From Hypholoma sublateritium FD-334 SS-4 (Eukaryota; Basidiomycota; Agaricomycetes; Agaricales; Strophariaceae): a stretch of DNA of 64,000 nucleotides. Each line of letters opens with the position of its first letter. Within the stretch, counting starts at the first letter, position 1. The stretch lies in the NCBI GenBank assembly GCA_000827495.1, contig KN817538.1, forward strand, positions 62,001 to 126,000, in the 5' to 3' direction. Of this stretch, positions 44,992-55,740 are shown in pieces. Under the pieces are notes generated by a model. That model had not been told where the DNA came from. It worked only from the letters and a program-made list of their open reading frames with translations, and did not search any database. A program made the position numbers and the translations under genes.

Positions 44992-45657
44992 TTAATCGGC
45001 GCAACACACCTGCAGGACCTTCTTCCCGTTGTCGTCCTTGATGACATTTTCCTGCGTGATTTTCTTCAGCGCGGGACCCAACTTGCTGATCTCCCACCCA
45101 ATCGCCAGGTACATCGCCGCGCCGCCGACAAGCAGCGCCAGACACGCGTGGATCGCAAGGATCTCCTGTGCGCCCTCCGGCGCGTGTGCATAGTCGGCGA
45201 ATTGCAGCCCCTCGCACACGGCGCCGCGCTGCTCCGGCGACCTGCACAACCCCGTGCGCTCGCACGCCCCCGAGATCAGCGCCGCCACGAGGAATGCGTT
45301 CGACGGCGCGAGGCCGGCGTGCGCTGCGCGTGTGTGATCCACGCCGAGCGCGCTGGTAAGCATCTCGAGAATGGAGCGCTGGAGCTCGGCGCGCGGGGGC
45401 GCGGTGTCGCGCTTTTTCTGGCCTGTGGAGATGGTCGCAGGGAGCGCGGACGCGCGGCTTGCGGCGTCGATGGCGGTGGCGATCTTCAGCGTGTCAGCTG
45501 GGTGGGCCTGCGCGACGAGGGGGAAGGTGGAGGCGATCTCGTCGATTGTGTCCCAGGTGGGCGCCTCTTTGATCAGCTCGACGAGGGCGGCGACGTCGTG
45601 AGTGCGCAGAGCGTCGAACACTTTGCTGGGGGAATCGGTTTCTGCGCTGCTCGACAT
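44992..45657 (-). CDS. Uncharacterised 221-aa protein with one hydrophobic segment
   Basis: Single exon starting MSSSAETDSPSKVFDALR. It is predicted mostly helical: ALVELIKEAPTWDTIDEI, then RAELQRSILEML and FLVAALISGACERTGLC. One stretch at about residues 178-195 (HACLALLVGGAAMYLAIGW) is hydrophobic enough for a membrane span or a buried helix. The C-terminus is KDDNGKKVLQVCCAD. No signal peptide. I do not recognise the family. A broken paralogue lies at 38583-39390, also directly downstream of and convergent with a NACHT gene. So NACHT plus this gene look like a duplicated pair. The relic has ~40 more C-terminal residues, so the stop here may be a truncation. Confidence 0.75.
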   Translation of the reverse strand: MSSSAETDSPSKVFDALRTHDVAALVELIKEAPTWDTIDEIASTFPLVAQAHPADTLKIATAIDAASRASALPATISTGQKKRDTAPPRAELQRSILEMLTSALGVDHTRAAHAGLAPSNAFLVAALISGACERTGLCRSPEQRGAVCEGLQFADYAHAPEGAQEILAIHACLALLVGGAAMYLAIGWEISKLGPALKKITQENVIKDDNGKKVLQVCCAD

Positions 45658-46319
45658 CTACAGACTGCCGTAAGCATGTGGGTGTGGGAAATTGGGCAGA
45701 CGCTTGACCACGATTACCAAACGATTACGAGAGGAAACTTCCAGATCTGTCAATCATGATTTGCCCTCAGGTAGGATCTATCATTCATGATTCGCGTTGT
45801 AGATGGCAACTTGCACAGCCAAAATCACGGCGCGTCTCGACTCTCGCGACTTATAGGCGTCGCGCATTTGTACTTACGTTCGATGCAGATTGTCACTTTG
45901 TGATGTACGCATGTAGCTGGCGCCTGAGGCCCGCACTTGGCTCGCATTGCTCGTGCACAGGTGATCCTCCGGAAAAAGTCCGGCTTCCGTTGCATAGGAA
46001 TATAGAACAGAGGTATTCACGCATCAGCGCTCCGAAGATTTTCATGCTCGTCAGTGGTCGCGGTGAAACCGATAAAGGTGGGGCCGTGGAAATCCATGTC
46101 CAATCCATGTCCTTTGTTGAGGTCTGGACCTACATGCCGTGCTGAAAATCAGCTCGCCTATCAGAACGCGCATCAATACCTACGCTGGCCCTGGACGTGA
46201 TTTGACACGCCCTCGCGGAACCGAGATAGCGTCGTGAAAAATGAAACAGCTTCCTGCGCTGGGCGTGGAATCTATGCACATTCAACTGCATCTCTGGGGC
46301 GCCCTATGTACTCTGCGCA
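45658..46319. other. Spacer upstream of secreted-protein gene
   Basis: Between divergent genes (221-aa gene on minus, secreted-protein gene on plus). An open frame at 45756-46145 (+) has no recognisable feature. Presumably holds both promoters. Confidence 0.5.
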
Positions 46320-46327
46320 TATATAAA
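46320..46327 (+). promoter_or_regulatory. TATA box and leader of the secreted-protein gene
   Basis: TATATAAA about 165 bp upstream of the ATG at 46491. The leader (ttactcctctacacaaagc) is followed by a probable 5' UTR intron: donor GTGAGT at 46430, acceptor TATATAG ending at 46490, immediately before the ATG. Confidence 0.7.
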
Positions 46328-46490
46328 GGAGCGCGCGACAGCGCTGATATCCCAACTTGAAGCTGGTCTTCAATTCGCATTTACTCCTCTACACAAAGCT
46401 AAAGCAGGCCTTTACCACCACCATTAACAGTGAGTGCGCTATACCCCGTCCCGCCTGACCGTTTTATTCATGTCTCTCTGTATTATATAG

Positions 46491-47327
46491 ATGCGCTTCC
46501 AATTCTTACTCTCCGCGACCCTCCTCGCTGGCGTCCTCCCCGCGCTCGCGCTCCCGCTCCAATACGCCGACGTGACCGCGCTCGAGGCACGCACCGACGC
46601 CCCTCTCGCCGCGCGCAGCTACCTTGACGACTCCGCCGCGACGCTTGAGCGCCGCCAAGGCGGCTCAGGGCGCGCGCCTGGAACTGGCTCGCGCTCACGG
46701 CACACGGGACCCCCGCCCGTGGTCGAACCACACAACTCGCACGAGGCCGCGCGGGCGGCGTTCTACGCGACGGAGCACAGGCCCGCCGCGCACGACACAT
46801 TCCACACCGGGACCGGACGTGAGTACCCCCGCTTTACCTGCTGCAGCGCCTGCGCCCCGCGCGCGTACTGACGCACTCGGTGTATGCGCAGATGTGTACA
46901 CGGGCGAGCACGTCCACAACGCCATCCACGAGTACCACCACCACGACCCGACGCCGGGCGGGCACGCGTCGGGGTCCGCGGGCAAGGGCCACCCGAAGCC
47001 CTTCCGCAACGACCCGAACCGCTCGACGGGCGAGCGGCCGTTCCCCGAGGCGGTGGGGCACGGCCCGATCAGGGAGTACCCGCTCGTCGCGGGTGGGAAG
47101 GCGTACCACCAGGGGAAGACGGGGAGTGACCGCATCATGATGCAGCAGCATTCGCAAGGCGGTGGGTATTTTATCGTTCGCCAGACGGATGACATCCTGA
47201 TTTCTCTTTTTTTTTTGTAGCAGGGCACTCCTTCCTTGGTGTCACCGGGCACGGCAAGCCAGGCCCGGATATGGAGGACCACCACGTCGCGGCGCACCAC
47301 CAGTACCAGTACTCTGACCGCTACTAG
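46491..47327 (+). CDS. Small secreted Gly/His/Pro-rich protein, function unknown
   Basis: Exons 46491-46818, 46892-47161 and 47224-47327 encode 233 aa. It begins with a signal peptide (MRFQFLLSATLLAGVLPALA, then LPLQYAD). A propeptide-like stretch with possible Lys-Arg-type processing follows (LEARTDAPLAARSYL, ATLERRQGG). The mature part is rich in His, Gly and Pro (VHNAIHEYHHHDPTPGGHAS, GKGHPKPFRNDPNRSTGERP, HGPIREYPLVAGGKAYHQGK). The C-terminus is EDHHVAAHHQYQYSDRY. No Cys beyond the signal region, so not a classic Cys-rich effector. The last acceptor is a tandem tagcag, allowing one extra Ala by alternative splicing. It resembles the His-rich protein at 28557 in general design but I see no clear homology. 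Confidence 0.8.
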
Positions 47328-48083
47328 GTTGTTCAGCGATATGACACAGGACGAGTTGGGCAGGTCGTGATTTGATCGCGGTGTACTTGCTTAGGTCGAA
47401 TACAAGTAATTCACCTGAAATAAATAATGAAACATAAACGTCAAACACTTGATAAACACGCTTCTACAATGTCGCAGTATTCAACGCGTACCGATGTATA
47501 TACAATTCGGCCGCGCAGTCATGGTTTTCTCAAAGGGTCCGGGTGAGGGTGTCAGGTGCAGGAGTTCGTTCCATCACCGTGCATCGGTAGCACCCAGCGG
47601 TACGCACATCTCAGTCTACGACTGACTCTGCAGCACCACGTCAAGCAAAAAAAAGACCACTCGAGATTACACTCAACAACATACCGCCTGAACGAAGCTT
47701 GGTGTTCCAGATGTGCGCACTCTAACTTGTGTCTTGCGCCTTCATGCCGCCGCCGCCGCCGACAGCCGCCGGAGAGGATGTTTTGACCGTGCTCGGGCCC
47801 GTGCTCGCGAGGAGGCGCGTGTGCATCCCACTACTACCGGCCGACCGACCGCGTTCATCCAGGCGCGCACCTAATGGGGCCTAAAAATGAGTGACGAATA
47901 CCCTCGGCGCGGTTACTATCAAGCCTAAAGATCACCGCCATAAACCAGGGACGCGAATACCCTCGGCGCGGGTTATCATCGAGCCTAACGATAATCAATA
48001 ACGCTCAGGACCGAATCAGAACCTGGCGTGAATAAAAGCCAGTTGTCAGAAGGCAGGAATAGTCGTTGCGCTCTCCCTAAGCA
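47328..48083. other. Spacer between secreted-protein gene and SDR 2
   Basis: Contains a short imperfect duplication around 47890-47990 (gaataccctcggcgcgg... repeated with tatcaagcctaa / atcgagcctaa). No gene supported; the SDR promoter presumably lies at its right end. Confidence 0.5.
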
Positions 48084-48929
48084 ATGTCCAAGGTCATCCT
48101 CATCACTGGTAGATATTCTACGCCCTTCGTGCCAGGGTGACCAGTCATTGATGCCGTCAATCATGCGCAGGAAGCAATACTGGCATCGGGCTGGGTCTTG
48201 CCCGGCTCCTTGCCGAGAAGAAACACACCGTCTACATCGCGTCGCGCAAGGAAACGGCGGGCAAGGAAGCCTTGTACGTTGATTTCTCTGTGGACTTCGT
48301 CTCCCATGCTGATGCACCGACGTGAATATAGAGCGACGCTGCACTCAGAGGGTCTCACCAACGTGAAGCTCGTGCTCCTCGACGTCACGAAAGAGCCCAC
48401 AATCGACGCCGCGCGCACGACCATCGAGGCGGCCGAAGGGCACCTCGACGTCCTCGTTAACAACGCCGCGGTCGGCATGATCGGCACGGACCAGCGCGCG
48501 CCCTCCGCCTCGATCGACGCCCTGCGCAGCGCGATGGAGACGAACGTGTACGGCGTCATCCGCACGACGACCATATTCCTCCCGCTGCTGCGCCGCTCGC
48601 CCAACCCCGTGATCCTGAACGTGTCCAGCGCGCTGGCGTCCGGCACGCGCCAGGCGCGCCCGGGCGCGGGGAACCACCACGTCGCGTACAACTCGAGCAA
48701 GGCCGCGCTCAACTCGTACACGATTGCGCTCGCGGCGGAGCTGGCGGCGGAGGGCGTGCGTGTGAACCTCGTAACGCCTGGGTTGGTGTCGACGCAGATG
48801 AACGGGTACATCGCGGGCGGCGCGTCGGCGCGCGTCGGCGCACAGTCCCTGCTCCCGTGGGCGTTAATCGACAAGGACGGCCCGACGGGGAAGTTCTTCG
48901 GGCCTGATGGGAGCGAGCTCCCGTGGTAG
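48084..48929 (+). CDS. Short-chain dehydrogenase/reductase (classical SDR), copy 2
   Basis: Exons 48084-48108, 48171-48273 and 48332-48929 encode 241 aa. It has the same motifs as the SDR at 32861: VILITGSNTGIG across intron 1, LDVTKEP, VLVNNAAV, VILNVSSAL, YNSSKAALNSY (catalytic Tyr and Lys) and VNLVTPGLVSTQM. Exon lengths are identical and the proteins are highly similar, so it is a paralogue in inverted orientation 14.4 kb away. GC content at codon third positions is higher than in copy 1. Substrate unknown; NADP preference suggested by IASRK. A third, dead copy lies at 60897-61161. Confidence 0.93.
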
Positions 48930-50388
48930 ATTGTAGATAGAGTTACATTGACTCGATAATATCCCAAATGACGTTAAAATTGAAAGGTAGGCATACGTGC
49001 GCACCAGGTGCGCTCGCTCCCGCCGCCGCCCGCGCGCCATCCTTCCGCCGCCGCCGACAGCCTGAACAACGGGAGGTCTATATTTAGTATGGCCCTGCCA
49101 GTATGGGTGCGTCAAAACCTTCTTGAGCAAAACTGCCATACCCCGGTTCCAAGCTGTCTAAAGGAATGATCGGATTGATGCGCCCATAAGCGCTTGTACT
49201 TACCTCCAATCAACGCCTCCATCAGGACGCCACTTAGGCGCCCGCTCCGCACACGCATCCACGCCCATTCCGTGCTACACGCGCCTCTCGGTCTCCCCTA
49301 TTTCTCCCTAATTTCGCTAACGTTATTCCATGTACATAGCGGCGTGTCTTGACTCTTTACGCGGCGTCTGGTCACCCACTGGAGAGATTCTCAAAGTGCG
49401 CGGCGCGCCTCGACGCGCTCTTAACAGGAAGCACGTGACCTTGTTTAGGGTGTGAGATCAAGAATTTGTGCTTTTTGCAGCGGCGCGCCGCGGGAAATGC
49501 GCGCTACAGGGATTTAAACTCAGATATCCCGACCTGTATATCGCGCTTTGCTCATATACAGGGCGGCTTCCGACCTACTTGTCAAGTTCGAGAAATTTGA
49601 CGAAGTCCATATGCCATGTGACCTTTCCCGCGCCCTTCGTCGCCTTCCCACGGTTCGCCGGCTCATCGCGCCCGTCGCCGCTCGGACGTCCCGCGACGTT
49701 CTCGCTCTCTATGCACCGCACCGCAAAGTTTGAACCACTGCACTTCCCTACTCTCTATAGCGCGCCTAAACGTCTCTGATTGGTGCGCATTGGCGATACC
49801 GGGGCGTTGGGAGGCACGTGTCGACATGCCCCTGGAACACTCCCGCACGCGCGGCGGAATCACGTCCCGCGCTGGGCTTTTGATCTTCTTTGGGCTTTAT
49901 TTTGGTCCTCATAAATGCGTTTAAATAATCCGTGTGCAGCTTACCGCACGGAAAGTAGGTGCGCGTTGACACGCATCCTGTACATCCCAGCGCGCTCTAG
50001 CTCACCGAGTATCGCGCTGCACCTCTGTCATAATCCACCGTGCTCCAGTACTGACCTGAAAATTTTCAAACATGTGAGTGTTGAGGATAAAAGGGAAATA
50101 TAAGGTGCGCGTCGACATGCTCCCAACGAACTCCCTCACGCTAGGCAGTGGCTGCCGAGCTTCTTATCTTATCTTGTATTTATAAATGAATTGGTATATG
50201 TGTCTGCCCGGTACGCATCGCACTCACTCACGACCAGCAGGTGCGTGTCGCCAAAGCGGCTAATTAGGCTCACACGTCACAGGTACACGTTCGCACCTTA
50301 CGAATGGGCCCCATTTTCCTCATATCATGTACTACTTAACACATCATATCACGCAAGTCGCTGCATTTTATCCAGTCCTTTTGATTTC
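48930..50388. repeat. Spacer with GC-rich degenerate repeat also found at 59.5-60.5 kb
   Basis: 49740-50155 contains cgtctctgattggtgcgcattggcgatac (split here), cgtgtcgacatgc and later gtgcgcgtcgacatgctcc ... ctcacgctaggcag. The same elements in the same order occur at 59905-60290. The unit appears to carry two sub-repeats with the core gcgtcgacatg. No coding frame is conserved. It may be an old mobile element, but no terminal repeats or transposase can be seen. Confidence 0.55.
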
Positions 50389-51742
50389 CTACCACCCATT
50401 GTTCGCAGCAGGGACCACGAGCCAATCATTACCTTCCGTATCGCGTTCTACCCTTGATCCATCAGGGAAGTTGATTTTGCAGAGCACTGGACAATCTGTT
50501 GCCCACGCACGCGCAAGCCCGAGCCGATTTTGCTGGTACGGAGCGGGCGTTAGTCTGTCAAGACCACCGTAGTATTCGAAACGAATGTTATGAAGATCCC
50601 AAAATTTCTGAAGGAGAGACGCGAATGCGGATGGGGACTGTCCGAGGTTGGGGTGTTAGATGCACATCGAGGGATATTAAGAGTCTGTAGCTCACAGTAT
50701 GTATTCGAGGATCCTGTACGAGAAAAACGAGGCTGCTAATGTTGACAAAATGCGCGGCGGTAGACGTCAGCACATCGTGCACAAGGTCCTCATCTGAGAG
50801 CGTGCGCATGACTAGTTTGAAGAGTATAATTCTATGTCCTCCCCAGGCGATGGAATCCGCTATGTCCTTCGCATTCCACCGTCGATTGGCTTGGAATGCA
50901 GGGAATGCAATGATACCGCCTATCATCAGACCACAGCTTGAGATGAGAAATAACGTTGGGGGATACAAATTTCTCGTGGTTAGTTGTTCGCAGATAGAGA
51001 GAAGGTGGTGCTGCCGATCAAGTAGGTCCCAGGAGTCATGTTGGATTTCCAACACCTTGAGCTGTTTTTGGTTGAACACCCAGCTATCCAACAACCGCAA
51101 AGGGACGCAGAGAGTTGCGAGAGAAAACTTGCACAATCTAGGTAAAATTTAGCCTGATGGATCTTATGCATACTACCAAAGAGTGACGTACCCGAGAACA
51201 GGAATCAGTAGCGGTGGGATATCACGTATATCCTTTTCACGAGGCCAAAAAAATTTCAATATAAGATTTTTCAGTGACGACATCGCCCGTAAAGCACAGC
51301 ACAGTTGAGCGAGGTCAGATTGAGTAAGCGGCTTCGACTCGAGAAACTGGAGTTCAAAAGATTTGACTAGGCTGGCCTTTGATGGGATCGCTGCAAGAGT
51401 CGAAAGACAGGACGTTGTCTTCTGTTTCACATTCGAAGAATCGAGAACAATGGACCGATACAATACATATTCCGCTTCAATTCGGTAGTTGCTGTTCGCA
51501 AGCGCGACTGCGAGGAGTTCGGCTGGTTGGCAGTGGCTTAGCACCGCGCCCACCAGTTCTAGTGGGAAATGCTTGATTTCAATTTCAGCAGTGGTACAGT
51601 GGAATGAGCATAAATTGGAGCACAATTTGTAGTGGTTGAGTGCCAGATATATGATTCGAGAGGAGAAGAAGAACGTAGTCTCCTTTACTACAGACTCATC
51701 GACATCGACTGTAACTCGTGGGCAGTGTGTTAACACAAACAT
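50389..51742 (-). CDS. F-box-like protein
   Basis: Exons 51742-51192, 51137-50696 and 50637-50389 encode about 413 aa. The F-box-like domain at residues ~57-105 reads FPLELVGAVLSHCQPAELLA, then VALANSNYRIEAEYVLYRSI. The next part (TTSCLSTLAAIPSKASLVKSF, SSLKNLILKFF) is the LRR-like layout common in mushroom F-box proteins. The rest is variable and ends RFEYYGGLDRLTPAPYQQ... and VVPAANNGW. F-box proteins recruit substrates to SCF ubiquitin ligases through Skp1; that role is inferred from the family. The start is uncertain: the residues before the F-box are unusual and an extra 5' intron is possible. The last intron (50695-50638) was chosen because it opens an 83-codon exon. Confidence 0.78.
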
Positions 51743-52008
51743 GATTAAACAGTACTTTCCCAGGATCCCATCAAAGGATGAGCTCCCTTTTTTTTTCGGC
51801 TGAGCTTATCAGCTCGACCTGAATTCTCTAATGGATCGCATCTAAATCACTTCAACAAAACACGGCGAACTAAGTATACCGGAGTCATCGCGAGCTCCGT
51901 CCAAAATCTGACAAAGCCCTGAGGATGGGAAACGCCGGCGGTACACGTTTGTCTGCACGGTGTTTGCCAGCGCGTCAGGCTCCAGCCAATTCCGCACGGC
52001 GCCAGAGA
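51743..52008. other. Spacer upstream of F-box gene
   Basis: Includes a poly-T tract near 51788. No gene or repeat is supported; it ends at the left border of the segment duplicated at 61.3 kb. Confidence 0.5.
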
Positions 52009-53600
52009 CGCAGCGCCGCCACGCTTGCCTTCAGGTTCGTCGTGTTGTAAAGTGTAAGTAGCACTTACAGTACCGCGTGTCCTCGGGACCCGAAGCGGCG
52101 CATCTAATGGGGGCACGAGAACGGCTTCGCCGTTCCATAGCACGACGAGGCATGGCTGAGCCTACTCTGTTAGCCTGTATCCAATCTTGATATTGAACCG
52201 CACTCCCACCGGGACGGCGCACCTCCCGCTCCAGCACGCACTTTCTTCGTCGCGCCACTCCGCCTTCTACGCTACACCGCGCTGGCATCTACGTCGTCAA
52301 TCTCAAAGATCCCGAATTTTAATTTGAACACACTACATATACATACGAGGCTTGAGCGACCGCGGGCGGCGGGGGAGCGGCGGCGGTGGAGCTACAGTCG
52401 GCGGTACTACTTCCTGCACAACGGTACGGTACTTACTAACTAACATACATACATACATGATACATTTACACAGATTAGGCAAGTCCAATTAGTATATCGC
52501 GAGCGAAATGGGTAAATTAGAGTCGGCGGGGGACGGCGCGCGTGTGGTGGGCATAATTAGGGGTTAGCACGCGGGAAGCAGGGAGGGATGGAGCGCATAT
52601 GCAGGGAGGGGACGTGGCGAGCAGTGGGGCTAGCGCGCGGGAAGTGAAACACAGGAATCGGCGCGTCCATGGGGCGTCCGTGCGGATGGTGGAGTGGGTG
52701 TCGCGCGTGCAGTAGAGAAGAATATGTCGCGTAAGCTTGTGTGCAGCTCACGCGGCCGACGCACCGCCCCCGAACGCCGCGCGCCGCCGCGCATACCAGG
52801 GCGGCGGCTCCAACGCAGTGTGGTATGCTATCGCGCGCGGCTCGACCTCGATGACGTATGGGAACTCCGCGCGCCATGTACTCGCACCATAGGCGTCGTC
52901 GTCCTCGGCGTCGGGGGTGCGCACGGGCGCTAACCGTGACGGCGACGCGGGGGAGAGCGGCGGCACGTCTGCGATGCGTGCGATGATCTTGCGCGAGACC
53001 GGTGGCGGGGGCTGCGTCGTGGCGGTGGCGGGCTCGGGCACCGCCGCCTCCTCGGCGACGAGCGCGAGCGCGCCGGCCTTCGGCAGCGCAAAGGGCGGCT
53101 CGTCCGCATCGCCGCTCACGAGCGTGTCGTCGTCGTCGTCTTCGTCGTCGGACACGGACACGGGCGTACAGGGCGGGGGCGGGGAGCCGGCGGTGCGGCG
53201 GCCCAGGGCGGCGAGCGGGCGGCGGGTGATGCGGCGCGGGCGGGGGCCCGGCGGGGCGGAGGGCGGGGCCAGGGCGGCGGCGGGGCGCTTGGGGGCGAGG
53301 GCGGCGAGGGAGAGCGAGAGGGAGGGGGCGCGCCTGTGGATCGTCAGCCGGTGGTGGTAATGGAGAGAGAGACGCACCTCTTGGTCAGCACGGCCCGGGG
53401 AGCGGGGGCCACCTCTGCCATGGCCGTATGCGGCGGGGGCGACGGCAGGAGTGCGCGGGGGCGGCGGGGGCGCGGGTGCATGTAGTCCTGGTGAAGCCTT
53501 GCTGGGGCCACTGGGGCAAGGGGGTCCGCTGGCACGGTATAAGAAGGGAACGGCGCAGTGGCCCTCAAGGCCCGCAGATCGCCCGTGCCTCGAGGCGCGG
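52009..53600. repeat. Recent segmental duplication, left copy (right copy 61262-63125)
   Basis: From acgcagcgccgccacgcttg onward this segment is nearly identical to 61262 onward, including non-coding DNA, a catacata tract, an Asp-rich gene and its upstream region up to ggcgcggcgggct (53600 / 63125). Differences are mostly small indels; the right copy has a few hundred extra bases around 61.9-62.1 kb. It contains the 17-nt hairpin gaacggcttcgccgttc at 52119-52135 (61375-61391 in the other copy). Confidence 0.9.
52748..53421 (-). CDS. Asp-rich protein of unknown family, copy A
   Basis: Exons 53421-53378 and 53333-52748 encode 209 aa, starting MAEVAPAPRAVLTKRR. The N-terminal half is Ala/Pro/Arg-rich and probably disordered. 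Then come an acidic block (VSVSDDEDDDDDTLVSGDAD), EPPFALPKAGALALVAEEA, KIIARIADVPPLSPASPSRL and AEFPYVIEVEPRAIAYHTAL, ending EPPPWYARRRAAFGGGASAA. I do not recognise a domain. Four of the five copies in the window keep the IIARIAD block and two are intact, so selection on the protein is plausible. The small central intron (GTGCGT...CACAG) is at the same place in copy B. The high-GC codon bias could mimic coding; conservation between diverged copies is the best support. Confidence 0.65.
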
Positions 53601-54808
53601 CGGGCTACCATGGCGGGAGGGTTGGCTGTTGGGGTGGCGAGGGCGTGTGTCGACGCGCCTCGGCTGACATAAGACTACGCCTAAAAAGGGAATATCTATT
53701 TATAAACGCAAAAAAGAGGCTTCTTCGCAGCATGCCTCCCTCTTTTATTTATCGCACGAGCAAGGGTTCGCCCCGCCCGAAGGCCAGTAAAATAAAAAGC
53801 CGTGGCGGGCCCCTCCCGCCACGACATGTCCCATACACGTTAAAAAAGTGCGTGCACGTGCCGTCCCGCACACACAGACCAACACTCTGCACGTTCACAA
53901 GTGCCGTCAGCCGCTGCCCAGTAATAATAATAACATGCTCACCTTACAATAGCGTATTCACCACTTGCGAGAACTTTAGGTAGGCAAAAAATGTATTCGC
54001 CATTTCCACGCTGTTTGCGAAGAGAACAAACAGCAAAAATACATCGTTGCAGAGCCAAGGGGGTGGCAAAATCTGAAAATAAAACCCTATGTCGACTTAA
54101 TATTTTCAGCAAATTTTCGGGAACCTACCTACCTTATGTCACGTGAATTTGCCATATAAGGCAACTCTTGGCGTTTAGTCATCAAAGTTACATGTTCTGT
54201 CGGAGGCAGCATCCTCTCCGGACTCTCTTCGGTCACCCATGCACTGATCTGGNTTGTTTATTGCTGCTGCCACTGCACCTAGGTGCCTCTAATTCAGCAC
54301 TGAGCAGTCCCCAAATGATATGTGGTGCACGCTACACCTTGGCCGCACCACGGCTGCACCATGTGACATGCGTACCNTGTCCGCGACACTAATCATTTCC
54401 ACCATAGCCGTGTAGTGNGTCCATGATGCTGGCTGCATGCACCACGGCCATGCTATCTGTGTAGTGTCTCTGATGCTGGCAATGTACACCACAGCCGCNC
54501 ACAAATTACCACCTGCACAATGCACCTGTTTCCATCATCCATGATGNGACATCTTCCCTCTTTTTGATATAAAAATTAAATTAAATATACTTTTCTGAGC
54601 ATTGTTCACCAATTATTCAGATATATTAAAGGGAATAGGTGATATAGAGACTGATAATCCATTTTATGCATGTAATTTAGACACAAAACGACCAAAAAAA
54701 CAGTGAAAAAAAGGTATGTCAGAAAAAAATTTCGGGCCTGGCGGCTGGACCTACCTACCAGCATCCGGTCCGGGATTCTAATCCCGGCACCCCCTTGTGC
54801 AGAGCAGA
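53601..54808. other. AT-rich spacer with five ambiguous bases
   Basis: N bases at 54253, 54377, 54418, 54499 and 54547 mark low-quality consensus. 54290-54540 is built of loosely repeated cacca-g-cc-tg / gatgctgg elements. No gene is supported. Sequence left of 53700 is GC-rich, right of it AT-rich, so a junction between unlike blocks lies here. Confidence 0.6.
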
Positions 54809-55740
54809 CATTTGGCGCGTGGTACTAAATATTTGATTAGATTCATCCGCCTACCAAAAATATAAAATACTCACTGCAACCCTCCGAGAGTGACTTTTTC
54901 AGTAAATGTGGCAGCGCAGAGTTGGAACAGGGTGGAATAATATGTCTGCGCCTTGCCGAGAGCGTGATCGGGGCTTCACCATCGTGGGTTCGATCCACCT
55001 GCCTGGTTGTCTTTCATTCAAGTTCATTCGTGCCGTCGTAGCAAGGGCATTTGGCGGATGGCTAAATATAGGATTAGATTCGCAAACACTATAAAGGAGA
55101 CATTACTTACCGAGGTCTTTGGGGCCCTGCACTCCGATGATGAAATTCAACAGCAAGGGCACTCTGCGGGCACTTATATGTGACAAGGCACATCTTTTCA
55201 TGCTGTATTGCCCAGATGGCAACAAAGATATTGGGAATCTCGATTGGAAGGGATATGGGAACTTCAAGGTATTTGCCAGACACCTGAATATGTAATTAGA
55301 TTTCGTGACCCAATAAGAAATTAAACTACTTACCGGCCCCGGGAAGCGCACACTTGTCGAGTTTCACAGTCAGGCCATTTTGCGGATGCTTGAATATGCA
55401 ATTAGATTCAAGACACAGTTAAAAACAATGTAGACCACTTACAGAATAGGTAAATGACAAACACTTATTCAGATTGTGCCTAGGAGCATTTGGCGGACAC
55501 TTAAATAACTGATTAGAATCAACAAAGCCATAAGGAGGGAAATAACTCACAAGGTGTGGCAATGCGGGATGTTAGAGCATGCGGGAGACTGTACGCATTT
55601 GGCGGACATCTAAATATGTGGTCAGATTTGCAATGTCAACAAATTGCAAACAACCTACAACGTAGACAGGCGCCTAATGGATCAGTGTGCGGGAGGGACA
55701 TGGGCGTTTGGCGGACACTGGAATATGTGATTAGATTTGA
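54809..55740 (-). repeat. Seven-unit array resembling repeated exon-intron modules
   Basis: A core like tttggcggacacttaaatat followed by gattagatt occurs at 54809, 55048, 55270, 55376, 55487, 55595 and 55705; the last five are 106-111 bp apart. Read on the minus strand each unit looks like an intron of about 50 bp: GTRAGT donor, CTAATC branch-like site, then ATATT-AG acceptor. It is followed by an exon-like 55-59 nt piece that starts TGTCCGCCAAATGC. Frames do not join into one open product: several units carry stops. It could be a decayed gene grown by exon duplication, or a satellite that happens to keep splice signals. Confidence 0.7.

Noticed and set aside
48345..48680. Minus-strand 111-codon frame inside SDR copy 2
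   Set aside because: Antisense to an intact SDR with catalytic YxxxK; no independent support.
52440..52465. catacata tract as a possible telomere-like or regulatory element
   Set aside because: It is a short simple repeat of no more than a few units, also present in the 61.7 kb copy; no special role can be supported.
54809..55740. CRISPR-like spacing of repeats
   Set aside because: Repeats are degenerate, carry splice-like signals, and the organism is a fungus; CRISPR arrays are not expected.
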